A stretch of 64,000 nucleotides of DNA from Nostoc linckia FACHB-104 (GCF_014696615.1 NZ_JACJQJ010000014.1:1-64000), one strand, 5' to 3'. Shown: positions 8,311 to 17,488, counted from the stretch's first letter. Notes: generated by a model not told the origin, from the letters alone. A program made the numbers and translations.

Positions 8311-9600
8311 ATGTCTAATTTTGAGCTAGTACTCAAGCTATTGTTACAATTAACAATAATTTTAGTGACTTGTCGCATCGTTACTATTATTGGCACGCGA
8401 TATCTCAAACAAACCGATGTTGTTTGTGAAATGATTGCGGGGGTCATGTTAGGCCCATCATTACTGGGTCTAATTACCCCAGAGATACAGCAATGGCTAT
8501 TTCCCAAAGCACCAATCTTGTTAGCGACGGGAGCAAAAATCCCCAATCCTTCGATGTCAATTCTCTTCGCTATCAGTCAGATTGGGTTAGTAATTTATAT
8601 GTTTTTGATTGGGTTAGAATTTAATACTGATTTAATCAAGCAGCGTCTTAAAAGTGCAGCTTTAGTGTCTGGCGCAGGGATAATTGCACCTTTTTGCTTA
8701 GGTGCGATCGCCGCTTTTTTCCTATACAGTAGAGGCGACCTTTTTAAAGCTGGCGTAACTCCTTGGGCTGCGGCTTTATATTTGGGTGCATCGATGTCGA
8801 TTACCGCATTTCCGATGTTAGCCCGGATGCTTTATGAACGAGGAATTGCGAAAACCACTTTTGGCACTTTGGCTTTAGCTGCAGGTTCCATAGATGACGC
8901 AACTGCATGGTGTTTACTCGCTATTGTGTTAGCCAGTTTAAATGCTAATTCTAGTATTGCCGCTTTTGCTATTGGTGGTGGTATTGGCTATGTTTTATTA
9001 ACAATTTTTGTGGGTAAACCTGCTTTAACTATCTTTACTCGTATCACCCATAAAGATGGAGGAGTGACAATTCAAACATTAACTTTAGTACTAACAATTT
9101 TGATGTTTGGTGCTTGGTTTACTGATGCCATTGGTATCTATGCAGTCTTTGGTGCGTTTATTTTAGGTACAGCAATGCCCCGCGGTGAATTTGCCGAACA
9201 AATACGCGATCGCACTGAATTTTTGACAACGGGTTTTTTACTACCGATATTTTTTGTATTCTCGGGACTGAATACACAAATAGGATTAGTAAATACACCG
9301 ACTTTGTGGTTCATTACCTTGATTATTGTGGCGATCGCAATTCTTGGTAAAGGCATTGCTTGTATGCTCGCCGCCAAATTAGCTGGCGAAACTTGGCGAG
9401 AATCAGCAACAATTGGTGCGCTCATGAATGCTCGCGGGTTGATGGAATTAATTATCCTGAATATTGGTTTGGAACAAGGAGTAATTACACCAACTTTATT
9501 CACTATCATGGTTATTATGGCAATCGTGACAACATTAATGGCATCACCACTAGTTGCCTATTTGTTGCAAGGTACGAGTTATGAGAAATCTCTAGCTTAG
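8311..9600 (+). CDS. CPA2-family cation/proton antiporter (429 aa)
   Basis: This is a polytopic Na+(K+)/H+ exchanger of the inner membrane, with about 12-13 hydrophobic segments over its whole length. Family marks are the early GVMLGPSLLG loop, SMSITAFPMLARML, and the DDATAWC segment carrying the paired aspartates of the transport site. The C-terminal NARGLMELIILNIGLEQG motif is also present. It lacks any cytosolic regulatory tail. An in-frame TTG 36 bp upstream extends the frame, but the ATG used here gives a cleaner N-terminus running straight into the first membrane helix. It is followed by a second antiporter of the same family after a 321-bp repeat-rich spacer. Confidence 0.92.
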   Translation: MSNFELVLKLLLQLTIILVTCRIVTIIGTRYLKQTDVVCEMIAGVMLGPSLLGLITPEIQQWLFPKAPILLATGAKIPNPSMSILFAISQIGLVIYMFLIGLEFNTDLIKQRLKSAALVSGAGIIAPFCLGAIAAFFLYSRGDLFKAGVTPWAAALYLGASMSITAFPMLARMLYERGIAKTTFGTLALAAGSIDDATAWCLLAIVLASLNANSSIAAFAIGGGIGYVLLTIFVGKPALTIFTRITHKDGGVTIQTLTLVLTILMFGAWFTDAIGIYAVFGAFILGTAMPRGEFAEQIRDRTEFLTTGFLLPIFFVFSGLNTQIGLVNTPTLWFITLIIVAIAILGKGIACMLAAKLAGETWRESATIGALMNARGLMELIILNIGLEQGVITPTLFTIMVIMAIVTTLMASPLVAYLLQGTSYEKSLA

Positions 9601-9921
9601 AGAATGGGGATTGGAGACTGGTGAATAGGGACTGGGGATTGGGTATTAGGGATTCTAAATTAATTTAGTGTTTTCAAAATCAGGATCGGAAGGGAAGAGA
9701 GAAAAGAAAGCAGAGAAAGCAGAAGAGAAATGACACATCACTCTGCTACCAATTACCCCATACCAAATGCCTTATCCCCTATGCCCCATGCCCTACCCTT
9801 AACAACAATTAACATCACAAAGTAGTGTGCCTTAATTCAAGCTGAGTATAAAAAGGTTGACATTTTTGAGTGTTATAAAGAATCATCTTAGGGAAACCGG
9901 ATAGTCACTTGCGAGGAAACT
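9601..9921. other. Spacer between the two antiporter genes
   Basis: It contains gactggggattggg-type tracts and purine-rich then C/T-rich low-complexity sequence typical of the organism's spacers. No gene was seen. A GCGAGGAAAC ribosome site precedes the next gene. Confidence 0.6.
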
Positions 9922-12099
9922 ATGCACACAGTAATACTCGTTCTGTTTGAGGTGCTAATTGTTATTGGACTGTCTCGGCTAGTAGGACTGGGATTTAAGT
10001 CAATTAAGCAACCGCTGGTAATTGGTGAGATTGTAGCTGGGATTATGCTCGGCCCTTCTCTATTTGGTTTGATAGCTCCATCAGCAGCAGCTACCTTGTT
10101 TCCGCCTGAAGCCGTGCCATTTTTGAATGTGCTGTCTCAGGTGGGACTGATATTTTTTATGTTTCTGATTGGCTTAGAACTGAATCCTAGATACCTCAGT
10201 GGGCAATTAGAAACAGCTGTTTTGACTTCTCATGTCAGCATTTTGGTGCCATTTTCTTTAGGAACGCTGCTTGCAGTGTTGCTTTATCCTCTGGTTTCTA
10301 ATGCTAGCGTTTCCTTTACCGCCTTTGCTCTATTTTTGGGGGCGGCGATGTCAATTACAGCATTTCCGGTACTGGCGAGAATTATTACAGAGAACAACTT
10401 GCAAGGGACGCGCTTGGGGACATTGGCGTTAACTTGTGCGGCAGTGGATGATGTCACGGCTTGGTGCGTGTTAGCAGTGGCGATCGCAGTTGCTCGAGAA
10501 GGTAGCATTGTGAGCGCCTGGCCGACAATTGTCGAAAGCATTCTCTACATCGGCTTTATGGTGACTGTGGGGCGTTGGTTCTTGCAACGTCTTGCTACCT
10601 ACCACCAGCGCACGGGACGCTTAAGCCAATTGGTAGTAGCGTTAATTTACATGGGAGTTGTGGCTTCTGCCTTAGTTACCGAATTAATAGGCATTCACCT
10701 GATTTTTGGCGCATTTTTACTGGGTGCAGCCATGCCCAAAAATGCCGATTTGGTGCGGGAACTAGCAGAGAAAACCGAAGATTTTGTCTTAGTATTTCTG
10801 CTCCCCATATTTTTTGCCTATAGCGGCTTGCGGACGCAAATTGGCTTGCTCAACCGCCCAGAATTGTGGTTACTGTGTGCATTAGTTTTAGGAGTGGCGA
10901 TCGCAGGCAAGTATATTGGGACTTATGCCGCAGCTCGTGTGAGTGGGATTAATAAGCGGGAAGCCTCAGCCCTTGGTTGGTTGATGAATACTCGCGGTTT
11001 GACTGAGTTAATCGTGCTGAATATTGGACTCGAGTTAGGTGTAGTTTCACCGTTACTATTTACCATGCTGGTAATTATGGCATTGGTAACTACATTTATG
11101 ACTTCACCACTGCTGGAATGGACTTATCCCAAGAAGCTGATCAGGTTAGATGTAGTAGAACCAGAATTAGCAGAAGAAACTGATACACCAGCCAGAACTG
11201 GAGAAGAATACCGAATTTTAGTACCAGTCGCCAATCCCAGCACCCAAAAAGGCTTATTACAGTTAGCAGTTGCGATCGCCCTCAACTATCGTCAATCTGC
11301 CGTGGTGCATCCCCTCAGCCTGATTGAATTTGATGAAGACTATGCTTTTGAAAGCACACCCGTGGAGGCTAACCGCTTAATTGCCCAACGCCGCCAACAG
11401 CTAGAAGAAGTCATTAATACTCTCGAACCTTCTACCACTCGGGCTTATGTGCATCCTATCATCCGTACATCAAGCAACGTTGCTAGAGAAACCGCACAGA
11501 TTGCCCAAATTGAGCAACCTAACTTGATTTTAGTAGGATGGCACCGCCCAGCTTTTAGTAACAATCGCTTAGGTGGGAGAGTTGGTCAAATTCTTACTAG
11601 TGCTCCTGTAGATGTAGCAGTATTTATTGATCGGGGAGGAGAACGCTTAGAAAGCTTGCTAGTTCCCTACTCAGCTAATATCCATGATGATTTAGCACTG
11701 ATACTCGCCTTGAGATTGCTCGTTAATCGAGATACCTGTATATTGCGGATTTTACAGGTGCGATCGGAAAATCAGGTTAAGTACGAATTGAGCCACGAAT
11801 TACAAATAATGATGGAGCAATTACCAAGCAGTATCCGCGATCGCATCGAAATTCAAATGATTGAAGCTCCAGAACCAATCCAAGCTGTAGTTGAAGCTTC
11901 TGAGTCTGTCGATTTAACGATTGCTGGTACTAGCCGCGCTTGGGGTATCGAACGCCAAACCCTAGGAAGATACACAGATGAACTCGCTATTCAATGTCGC
12001 TCTTCACTGCTTATTACCCGCCGTTACAGCCAAGTCACCTCGCATTTAGCCTCTGTGCTTCCTGACGTTAGTAGTCCAGAATCAGCAGCTAGGAGCTAA
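9922..12099 (+). CDS. CPA2 cation/proton antiporter with C-terminal universal stress protein domains
   Basis: Residues 1-~405 form the antiporter membrane domain, with GIMLGPSLFG, MSITAFPVLARII, VDDVTAWC and NTRGLTELIVLNIGLELG. The segment from ~430 to ~700 is soluble. It reads as two UspA-like modules: EYRILVPVANPSTQKG...ILVGWHRP...VAVFIDR, then LLVPYSANIHDD...LTIAGTSRAWG...LLITRR. The tail probably gates transport in response to nucleotide or stress signals. The 725-aa length is normal for this subfamily. The start is backed by a GAGGAAA ribosome site. The gene's last codons contain the AGGAG ribosome site of the next gene, so the two are translationally coupled. Confidence 0.93.
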   Translation: MHTVILVLFEVLIVIGLSRLVGLGFKSIKQPLVIGEIVAGIMLGPSLFGLIAPSAAATLFPPEAVPFLNVLSQVGLIFFMFLIGLELNPRYLSGQLETAVLTSHVSILVPFSLGTLLAVLLYPLVSNASVSFTAFALFLGAAMSITAFPVLARIITENNLQGTRLGTLALTCAAVDDVTAWCVLAVAIAVAREGSIVSAWPTIVESILYIGFMVTVGRWFLQRLATYHQRTGRLSQLVVALIYMGVVASALVTELIGIHLIFGAFLLGAAMPKNADLVRELAEKTEDFVLVFLLPIFFAYSGLRTQIGLLNRPELWLLCALVLGVAIAGKYIGTYAAARVSGINKREASALGWLMNTRGLTELIVLNIGLELGVVSPLLFTMLVIMALVTTFMTSPLLEWTYPKKLIRLDVVEPELAEETDTPARTGEEYRILVPVANPSTQKGLLQLAVAIALNYRQSAVVHPLSLIEFDEDYAFESTPVEANRLIAQRRQQLEEVINTLEPSTTRAYVHPIIRTSSNVARETAQIAQIEQPNLILVGWHRPAFSNNRLGGRVGQILTSAPVDVAVFIDRGGERLESLLVPYSANIHDDLALILALRLLVNRDTCILRILQVRSENQVKYELSHELQIMMEQLPSSIRDRIEIQMIEAPEPIQAVVEASESVDLTIAGTSRAWGIERQTLGRYTDELAIQCRSSLLITRRYSQVTSHLASVLPDVSSPESAARS

Positions 12100-12103
12100 T
12101 ACC

Positions 12104-12625
12104 ATGAATCATTTCAATGTCAAATCCTTAGCCTTTTATGGCATAGCAATCAGTTCAGTTCTCTTATTATTTAAAACTGTGAGTGCTTACGGGGAAAGTA
12201 ATCTCAAAGCTCCTCCTGTAATCAACGGTTCCTATCGTCTAACTTGGGATAAAAAGCTACCGAACTGTAATCAAACAGATGCCCCAATTCTCAAAATTCA
12301 ACAATCAGGTATTTATGTAAATGCTTCTTTATTACCAGGAGATGCTAACTCCGAAAATACTACTAGCGATGAAAAAACTCATCCTCTCTCAGGCATTTTG
12401 AGAAACCAAGAATTAAATTTATCTGGCAAAATTGATGGTTCATCTCTGTGCAATATTGCTTCTACCCAAAATGCACCTTTTCACTCAGCTAAAATGCAAA
12501 TGCAATTGCTGGATAAAGGCAATTTTACCGGGCAATTAAACGTTAGTAGTGGATCACAAATTTTCAATTTTACTGCTATACCACAAAAAACACAGGAAAA
12601 ATCGCAATCAGTTAAAAAGCATTAA
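12104..12625 (+). CDS. Exported hypothetical protein coupled to the antiporter (173 aa)
   Basis: The family is not recognised. It has a hydrophobic export segment at residues 9-28. The mature region of about 145 residues is beta-rich, with two cysteines (in LPNCNQ and SSLCNI) that could form a disulfide. Motifs such as INGSYRLTWDKKLP and GILRNQELNLSGKIDG suggest a small beta-barrel or lipocalin-like shape. The start lies 4 bp after the antiporter stop, with its AGGAG site inside the antiporter gene. This implies co-expression and perhaps a periplasmic role beside the exchanger. Confidence 0.75.
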   Translation: MNHFNVKSLAFYGIAISSVLLLFKTVSAYGESNLKAPPVINGSYRLTWDKKLPNCNQTDAPILKIQQSGIYVNASLLPGDANSENTTSDEKTHPLSGILRNQELNLSGKIDGSSLCNIASTQNAPFHSAKMQMQLLDKGNFTGQLNVSSGSQIFNFTAIPQKTQEKSQSVKKH

Positions 12626-12738
12626 AAAAGGATGAAGTATGAAAAGTTAAATTAATTGAGATTCAGCTTCCGAAATAGTCTACTGAGATAAATCTAGATA
12701 AATTTAGTAGAGAGTTTTTCAATCAAGAAATAAAGATT

Positions 12739-13686
12739 ATGGACAAAGGTGTGAGGACTAGAAAATTTTTCCAATTCTACAAGCGACTGTTGAATATCAG
12801 CTTGTTAGGTATATCCATCGTCACATTTATAAAAGCTGGTAGTAGTATTGCTCAACCAGCAGCAAAGCAAATAAGACCTCCCTATTATCCCAATCTACCC
12901 GTGCAACCTGCTACAACAAATGTCACAGGCTCATTAGCTAGGTTGGATAATTGGCGCTTTTCTCCAGAGGCGATGCAACTAGAATTTACGCTATCTTCTG
13001 CTAGAACTCCTAAATATTTTTATCTAGCTCAACCTGCGCGTATAGTTGTAGATTTACCCAAGACCAAATTAGGCTATGTTCCCACTCAACAAAATTATTC
13101 TGGAGCAATTCAAAGAGTTCGCATTTCTCAATTAAATGCAGATGTGACTCGCATTGTTTTAGATTTAGCACCAGGCAATTTTCTAGATCCAAATCAGTTA
13201 AAATTGCAACCTGCTTCTAAGAAAAACCCAACTCGCTGGGTTTTACGTCCTGCTGTTACTGGTTATCAAAATTCTGTAAAACCGGGAAGCTATCCCCAAT
13301 TACCTAGTAACTTACCTATAAATCCTTATCCTCTAAATATACCTCAAATCCCCACTAACTATCCGCAACCACCGATTAATCAACTACCAATAAGTAATAA
13401 CCAACAATCACCCTTTTTTACTTTACCGCCGCCTGCCAACAACTTACCCCCAATCAGCAATAACCAACAGCAACCCTTCGTCACTGTACCACCCCTCACT
13501 TCTAACAACCCATCCCAATTACCAGCTAATCTTCCACCACCAGTTTTGCCAAATCAACCTGGTAACTTTAACAGCCCTGCACCTGTTGTCAGTCCTAATT
13601 TTCCTGTCCCCACAATTCCCAATTCTCCACCTAACATTCCGGAGACTCAGGTGGTTGAGTTTGGTCAACCCATTCCTCAGAGGTAA
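12739..13686 (+). CDS. AMIN-domain secreted protein with proline-rich tail (315 aa)
   Basis: A signal segment (about residues 16-38, ending SIAQPA) precedes an AMIN domain at about 65-145 (LDNWRFSPEAMQLEFTLSS, then ARIVVDLPKTKLG, RVRISQLNADVTRIVLDL). AMIN domains bind peptidoglycan and direct amidases or secretins to the septum or envelope. Residues ~165-310 are a low-complexity Pro/Asn/Gln region with repeated LP-, PPI- and NNQQ-type units. No amidase domain follows, so it is an envelope-binding protein without its own catalytic part. It lies 113 bp after the preceding gene and may be in the same transcription unit. Confidence 0.85.
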   Translation: MDKGVRTRKFFQFYKRLLNISLLGISIVTFIKAGSSIAQPAAKQIRPPYYPNLPVQPATTNVTGSLARLDNWRFSPEAMQLEFTLSSARTPKYFYLAQPARIVVDLPKTKLGYVPTQQNYSGAIQRVRISQLNADVTRIVLDLAPGNFLDPNQLKLQPASKKNPTRWVLRPAVTGYQNSVKPGSYPQLPSNLPINPYPLNIPQIPTNYPQPPINQLPISNNQQSPFFTLPPPANNLPPISNNQQQPFVTVPPLTSNNPSQLPANLPPPVLPNQPGNFNSPAPVVSPNFPVPTIPNSPPNIPETQVVEFGQPIPQR

Positions 13687-13949
13687 TACTGGGATTACAG
13701 AAAATTAACCGCTGATACAATGATTTTTATTGTCATGAGAATGGCAGAGCTAGAAGGCAGAAAGAAAGGTAAAAACACACTCTTTATCTTACTGCTGCCA
13801 TGCCCTACTTATCCCAATATGGTAGAATTTTTAACTTAAAAAGCGGTAAGGGCACAAAATTTTGTACCCGTGCAATTACTTGCGTCTCACTAATTTTCAA
13901 TCTGCTGTCTTTTCCCCTGATTCCCAGTCTCTAACCCCCATTCGCTTAC

Positions 13950-14768
13950 CTATTTTCTATTTCTGGCGAATATATTGTTATTTACGGGTTGATTATTTTC
14001 CATTAAACTTTGAGCAATCACACTGATAGTTTTTGTCCAAGGATGCTCTGGATAACGCATAGAGAAAATATCACTACTAGCTAAATGAAACATTTCCTCA
14101 CAAACAGGTAAAATCCCAGCAACAGGAACTTTATAAATATCTTGAACTTGTTGTTTTAAAGATGGAGTATTTAAGCTAGGTAATACTTTATTCATTACTA
14201 ATAGCATTTTTGGAACTTCTAATTTACGTGCCACATCAATTGTGACTGCTGTTCCTTGATAGTCTTGTTTGTCAGGGCGTAAAATTACCAGTAATATATC
14301 TGAAATAATCACCGAAAGTAGAGTTTCTTCGTTAATGCCAGGGTGAGTATCAATAAATAAATAATCTAACTGTAAACGCTGCATGAGTTGGCGAAATCCA
14401 TCATTGAGTAAACGCGCATCATATCCTTCACGGAGAATTCGAGATATTTCTCCAGTTTTGATGCTGGATGGAATTAGATAGATTTTGCCGCGATTATTTG
14501 TAAACCAACCTTTGCGTGTTGCAAATACAGAACTGACATCATAGGTAGCGGCTTCAATTGCACAACGTCCCCATAAGTAATCATTAAGTGTGTATTTGAC
14601 TTTAGTTTCATCTAACCCAAAGGGGACGTGAATCCCAGGTGATTGAATATCTGTGTCTACAATTCCTACTCGCGCACCCCCACGCGCCAATACAGTTGCG
14701 AGATTTGCAGTCACGTTAGATTTACCTGTACCACCACGAAATGAGTGAATAGAAATAATTTTTGTCAT
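13950..14768 (-). CDS. MinD/ParA-family ATPase (272 aa)
   Basis: This is a P-loop ATPase of the deviant Walker A type. The motif is SFRGGTGKS (residues 9-17), with Arg11 where MinD/ParA proteins usually carry the signature lysine. Switch I/II regions are visible as DTDIQSPGIHVPFG and LDYLFIDTHPGINEETL, and the nucleotide-specificity region is LLVMNKVLP. These ATPases dimerise on ATP and position partners on membranes or DNA. The gene lies 78 bp downstream of the haem/HAMP protein on the same strand and probably forms an operon with it. The partner in cell positioning is not evident. Confidence 0.88.
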   Translation of the reverse strand: MTKIISIHSFRGGTGKSNVTANLATVLARGGARVGIVDTDIQSPGIHVPFGLDETKVKYTLNDYLWGRCAIEAATYDVSSVFATRKGWFTNNRGKIYLIPSSIKTGEISRILREGYDARLLNDGFRQLMQRLQLDYLFIDTHPGINEETLLSVIISDILLVILRPDKQDYQGTAVTIDVARKLEVPKMLLVMNKVLPSLNTPSLKQQVQDIYKVPVAGILPVCEEMFHLASSDIFSMRYPEHPWTKTISVIAQSLMENNQPVNNNIFARNRK

Positions 14769-14846
14769 TTTTTTGACTCCGATATTTAGTAATACGAGTT
14801 ATTTTTGATGCTGTATATTAAGTCTCTCACCTTTGTGGGCTAGGGC

Positions 14847-15926
14847 TTATTCTTCGGGATTGTTATATTGATTGCGAATCTCTTTGGCTGTTTGTTGCAA
14901 TTTTTGGAAATAATCGCTCTCAGCAATTTCCTCAACTTGATGTATCCGTTTGCTGTTATCGATTTCTACACGTAATTGTTTTAACTGTGCGGATAATTGT
15001 TGTTCGCGATCGCAAACTTCGCGTACCATCTTCTGAAATACCCTTCCCAGTTGCCCTAGTTCGTCGGTACGTTGGGCAATTTGGGTGAGTCCTTGGCGTT
15101 CTAAATCTCGGACTTCGTTAGCGCTAACGGTTTCGCGGCTAATTGTTTGGGCAAGTTGAGCCATTGGTTTTAAAGGTTGAATTACTCTCCACTTAAGTAA
15201 GTAGTTAATGGACACTAGAACTAATGCAAAAATGCCAATGAATATGCTGATGAACAGGAAAAGTGCGTTGCGGGCGTTACCGAAGACTTCGCTAGCTGGA
15301 ATATAAATAATCTGAGTCCCAATAATTTGATTGAGCTTCCAGCCGTAACCGTTTTGAGTACCGTAGCGTTCGACGTGGCTTTTGGGTGCTTGCTCTGGGC
15401 TACCATGACACTTAAGACAGCTAGAACTGTTAACTACCAATGGTTGAGCCGTGTAAAATAACTGTTCTCCAGCTTGGGAACGTAAATCTGAGAGACTTTT
15501 TAAAGTGCGATCGCTCTCAAACCGCTCAATTAATTTTGCCTCAAAGCGGTCAGCTTGGTCATTGAGATTCGTAGGATTCAGCGTCGCCTGTTTGTAAATC
15601 AAATCTTTATACTGCCAATTGGCTTTGAGATTATCAAAGACTCGTTTAGCGGCGATGCTGGGTACAGTTTCGGGGATAAATTCATTTTGCGGATCGGCAA
15701 TTTGGGTAATTAGCGGCGCAATATCATTACTGGTATAGCTTCTGACCGAGTTGACTATCTGTATTGCCATCTGTCCGCGTGCATTCATCTCCCCTAACGC
15801 TTTTTGTTCCAAGGCTTTAGATAATGCAAATCCCCCTAATCCAATTCCAGCAATAAAAATGAGTGTTAGCAGTAGCGTAAATTGAGATGCAAGTTTAAAA
15901 CGTCCCAGCATTTTCGCAAATTCCAT
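14847..15926 (-). CDS. Membrane protein with c-type haem (Tll0287-like/DUF3365), HAMP and coiled coil
   Basis: An N-terminal membrane helix (about 13-35) leads into an extracytoplasmic domain of the Tll0287/DUF3365 type. This carries a covalent haem-attachment motif SSSCLKCHG (Cys170, Cys173, His174). A second membrane helix (about 220-243), a HAMP linker (to ~300) and a C-terminal coiled coil follow. There is no kinase or methyl-accepting domain, so the output must pass to a partner. The MinD-like ATPase encoded next is the natural candidate. The frame also has a TTG one codon upstream; the ATG is used. The expected role is redox, NO or CO sensing, or peroxide-linked signalling (inference). 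Confidence 0.88.
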   Translation of the reverse strand: MEFAKMLGRFKLASQFTLLLTLIFIAGIGLGGFALSKALEQKALGEMNARGQMAIQIVNSVRSYTSNDIAPLITQIADPQNEFIPETVPSIAAKRVFDNLKANWQYKDLIYKQATLNPTNLNDQADRFEAKLIERFESDRTLKSLSDLRSQAGEQLFYTAQPLVVNSSSCLKCHGSPEQAPKSHVERYGTQNGYGWKLNQIIGTQIIYIPASEVFGNARNALFLFISIFIGIFALVLVSINYLLKWRVIQPLKPMAQLAQTISRETVSANEVRDLERQGLTQIAQRTDELGQLGRVFQKMVREVCDREQQLSAQLKQLRVEIDNSKRIHQVEEIAESDYFQKLQQTAKEIRNQYNNPEE

Positions 15927-16490
15927 CAACGGTCTCTCTTATTCATATATCTGAGACCTGTTAACTCGATCAGATTTTCCAGGATTCTGCAACAAGTCTT
16001 TATTCCCACTGGGGTAAAGGACTTCCAACTAAAAAAAATATCCTATCGCTAGGGGTAGCAGAGGAAGCAGGGGAGCAGAGGAGCAGAGGAGCAGAGGTAA
16101 AAAAAGAATTTGCTTAATATCTTCGCCCTTGCTGATTGAATAATTTATTTTCTGGAACGCCCTAACGGGGAAAGGTATTGAGCCGCTTTCTGCCTGGTGG
16201 GAATGCAACCATGAGCGCGATATCTGACGACAAGCCACTGCGTGTCTACGCTTCACCAAATTCCCTCATCTTTCGATATCCAACTTTAGTTGGAGACAGT
16301 TTGATTGAGATCCATCTTTTGGTAATCCAAACTATTTGCCGATGGCTTTCCTCTGCCTGATTTCCTACTATGAACACATGAAGCGAAACGAAAAGCGCAG
16401 CGAAAACAACCAAGATAAAACAAATTATAACCTGGTTAATACAAGCTGCTAAATCTTAAAACATTACACAATTAACAAGGAAGAAAAATT
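15927..16490. other. 564-bp region upstream of the precursor-peptide array
   Basis: It contains an agcagagg-type tandem repeat (about 16061-16098) related in inverted orientation to ctccctctg repeats at 19555-19590. A stretch with 'ccactgcgtgtctacg' resembles a dispersed cyanobacterial repeat. The last ~100 bp, AT-rich and starting with aacctggtt at 16431, probably holds the promoter of the peptide array. Two short ORFs here look like chance frames. Confidence 0.6.
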
Positions 16491-16745
16491 ATGTCTAACG
16501 AAATCAAAAACATCGCTGCTGTTGAACTCTCTGAAGATGAATTAGATAACGTGGCTGGTGGTTTTGGAATTATTCTTGGTGATGGACAAAGCTTAGGACT
16601 GAACACTGGTAGTACCTTCCAACAAAAAAATCTGACAGTTGGTCAACAAACATTTGCAGGCCCTCATGGTGCTGGTACAACCACATTGGTTAATGTTCAA
16701 GAAATCATCAGCCACGCTGGTCAAGAACTGATTATTGGTAACTAA
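16491..16745 (+). CDS. Double-glycine-leader precursor peptide 1 (84 aa)
   Basis: A 24-residue leader ends ELSEDELDNVAGG, the pattern recognised by C39-peptidase ABC exporters, which cut after the GG. The predicted 60-residue core is Gly/Thr/Gln/Asn-rich and has no cysteine (GIILGDGQSLGLNTGSTFQ ... TTTLVNVQEIISHAGQE). An AAGGAAG ribosome site precedes the ATG. It is the first of four tandem paralogues; its leader is identical to that of the second. It fits the bacteriocin-type precursors of cyanobacteria. Lack of Cys argues against lanthipeptide or disulfide maturation. The product's activity is unknown, and no exporter or modifying enzyme lies nearby. Confidence 0.85.
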   Translation: MSNEIKNIAAVELSEDELDNVAGGFGIILGDGQSLGLNTGSTFQQKNLTVGQQTFAGPHGAGTTTLVNVQEIISHAGQELIIGN

Positions 16746-16759
16746 TTCCTAGAATTAAC

Positions 16760-16802
16760 AACCTGGTTTGCTCACAATTCAACAATATATCAAAACCAGG
16801 TT
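16760..16802 (+). repeat. Intercistronic hairpin after peptide 1
   Basis: Perfect 10-bp arms aacctggttt and aaaccaggtt flank a 23-nt loop. No T-run follows, so it looks more like an RNA-processing or stabilising hairpin than a terminator. The same arm sequence recurs after peptides 2 and 3. Confidence 0.75.
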
Positions 16803-16863
16803 ATCTCTTCTACTTCACATTTGTAAACACACATTAACTCATTAAATTGCAAGGAATAAAGTC

Positions 16864-17124
16864 ATGTCTAACGAAATCAAAAATATCGCTGCTGTTGAAC
16901 TCTCTGAAGATGAACTAGATAACGTTGCTGGCGGTTTTGGTGGAATTATTCTTGGTGGTGGTCAAACTCTCTCATTAGGTACTGACAGCACTTTCCAACA
17001 AAAAAATCTGGCAGTTGCTCAACAAACAATTGCAGGCCCTGGTGGTGCTGGTACAACCACATTGGTTAACGCTCAAGAAATCTTCAGCAACGCTGGTCAA
17101 GGACTGTTTGTTGGTAACGCTTAA
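16864..17124 (+). CDS. Double-glycine-leader precursor peptide 2 (86 aa)
   Basis: This is the closest paralogue of peptide 1. The leader is identical for 24 residues. The core is 62 residues and aligns along its whole length with peptide 1 (GGIILGGGQTLSLGTDSTF ... GAGTTTLVNAQEIFSNAG), with a two-residue extension. The shared pattern suggests that the core fold, not only the leader, is under selection. An AAGGA ribosome site lies upstream. The core has no Cys, Trp or Tyr. Peptides 1 and 2 might act together as a two-component product, which is inference. Confidence 0.85.
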   Translation: MSNEIKNIAAVELSEDELDNVAGGFGGIILGGGQTLSLGTDSTFQQKNLAVAQQTIAGPGGAGTTTLVNAQEIFSNAGQGLFVGNA

Positions 17125-17130
17125 AATTAA

Positions 17131-17178
17131 AAACCTGGTGTAATCACACTTCAATATTTCATTAACACCAGGTTTTTT
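17131..17178 (+). terminator. Hairpin with T-run after peptide 2
   Basis: Perfect 10-bp arms aaacctggtg and caccaggttt are followed directly by a run of six T's counted from the arm end. This is the form of a rho-independent terminator or attenuator placed between peptides 2 and 3. Confidence 0.7.
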
Positions 17179-17235
17179 CTTCCACATTACATTTCAATTC
17201 ACACACAAAATCATTACATCATCAGGAGTGCAATT

Positions 17236-17472
17236 ATGTCACCAGAAATCGCAAACATCGCTGCTATTGAACTTTCTGAAGCTGAATTAGATAAATTTGC
17301 TGGTGGATTAAAAACAATTAATGAGCCAGAACCAACTTACCATATTCAGCCATATCCTTACTTTGGTTCACATCCAACAATTCCTCAACAAATATTTCCT
17401 TGCTTTGGCAGCAATCATATTATTGATAGTGGTTTCCATGAGCCGACACAAAAACTATTAGTTGATGGCTAA
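17236..17472 (+). CDS. Double-glycine-leader precursor peptide 3, Pro/aromatic-rich core (78 aa)
   Basis: The leader is a diverged version of the same 24 residues, ending ELSEAELDKFAGG. The 54-residue core is unrelated to peptides 1 and 2. It is rich in Pro, His, Tyr and Phe (YHIQPYPYFGSHPTIPQQ, FPCFGSNH) and has a single cysteine. CAGGAGTG supplies a good ribosome site. A core so different behind a shared leader is the usual sign of a leader-guided export or modification system that handles several products. No modifying enzyme is in the window. Confidence 0.8.
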   Translation: MSPEIANIAAIELSEAELDKFAGGLKTINEPEPTYHIQPYPYFGSHPTIPQQIFPCFGSNHIIDSGFHEPTQKLLVDG

Positions 17473-17488
17473 TTCTGAAAATTAGCAC

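Noticed and set aside
16029-16360. Two overlapping small ORFs upstream of the peptide array
   Set aside because: They cross tandem and dispersed repeats, lack ribosome sites and do not resemble proteins; neither contains the double-glycine leader.
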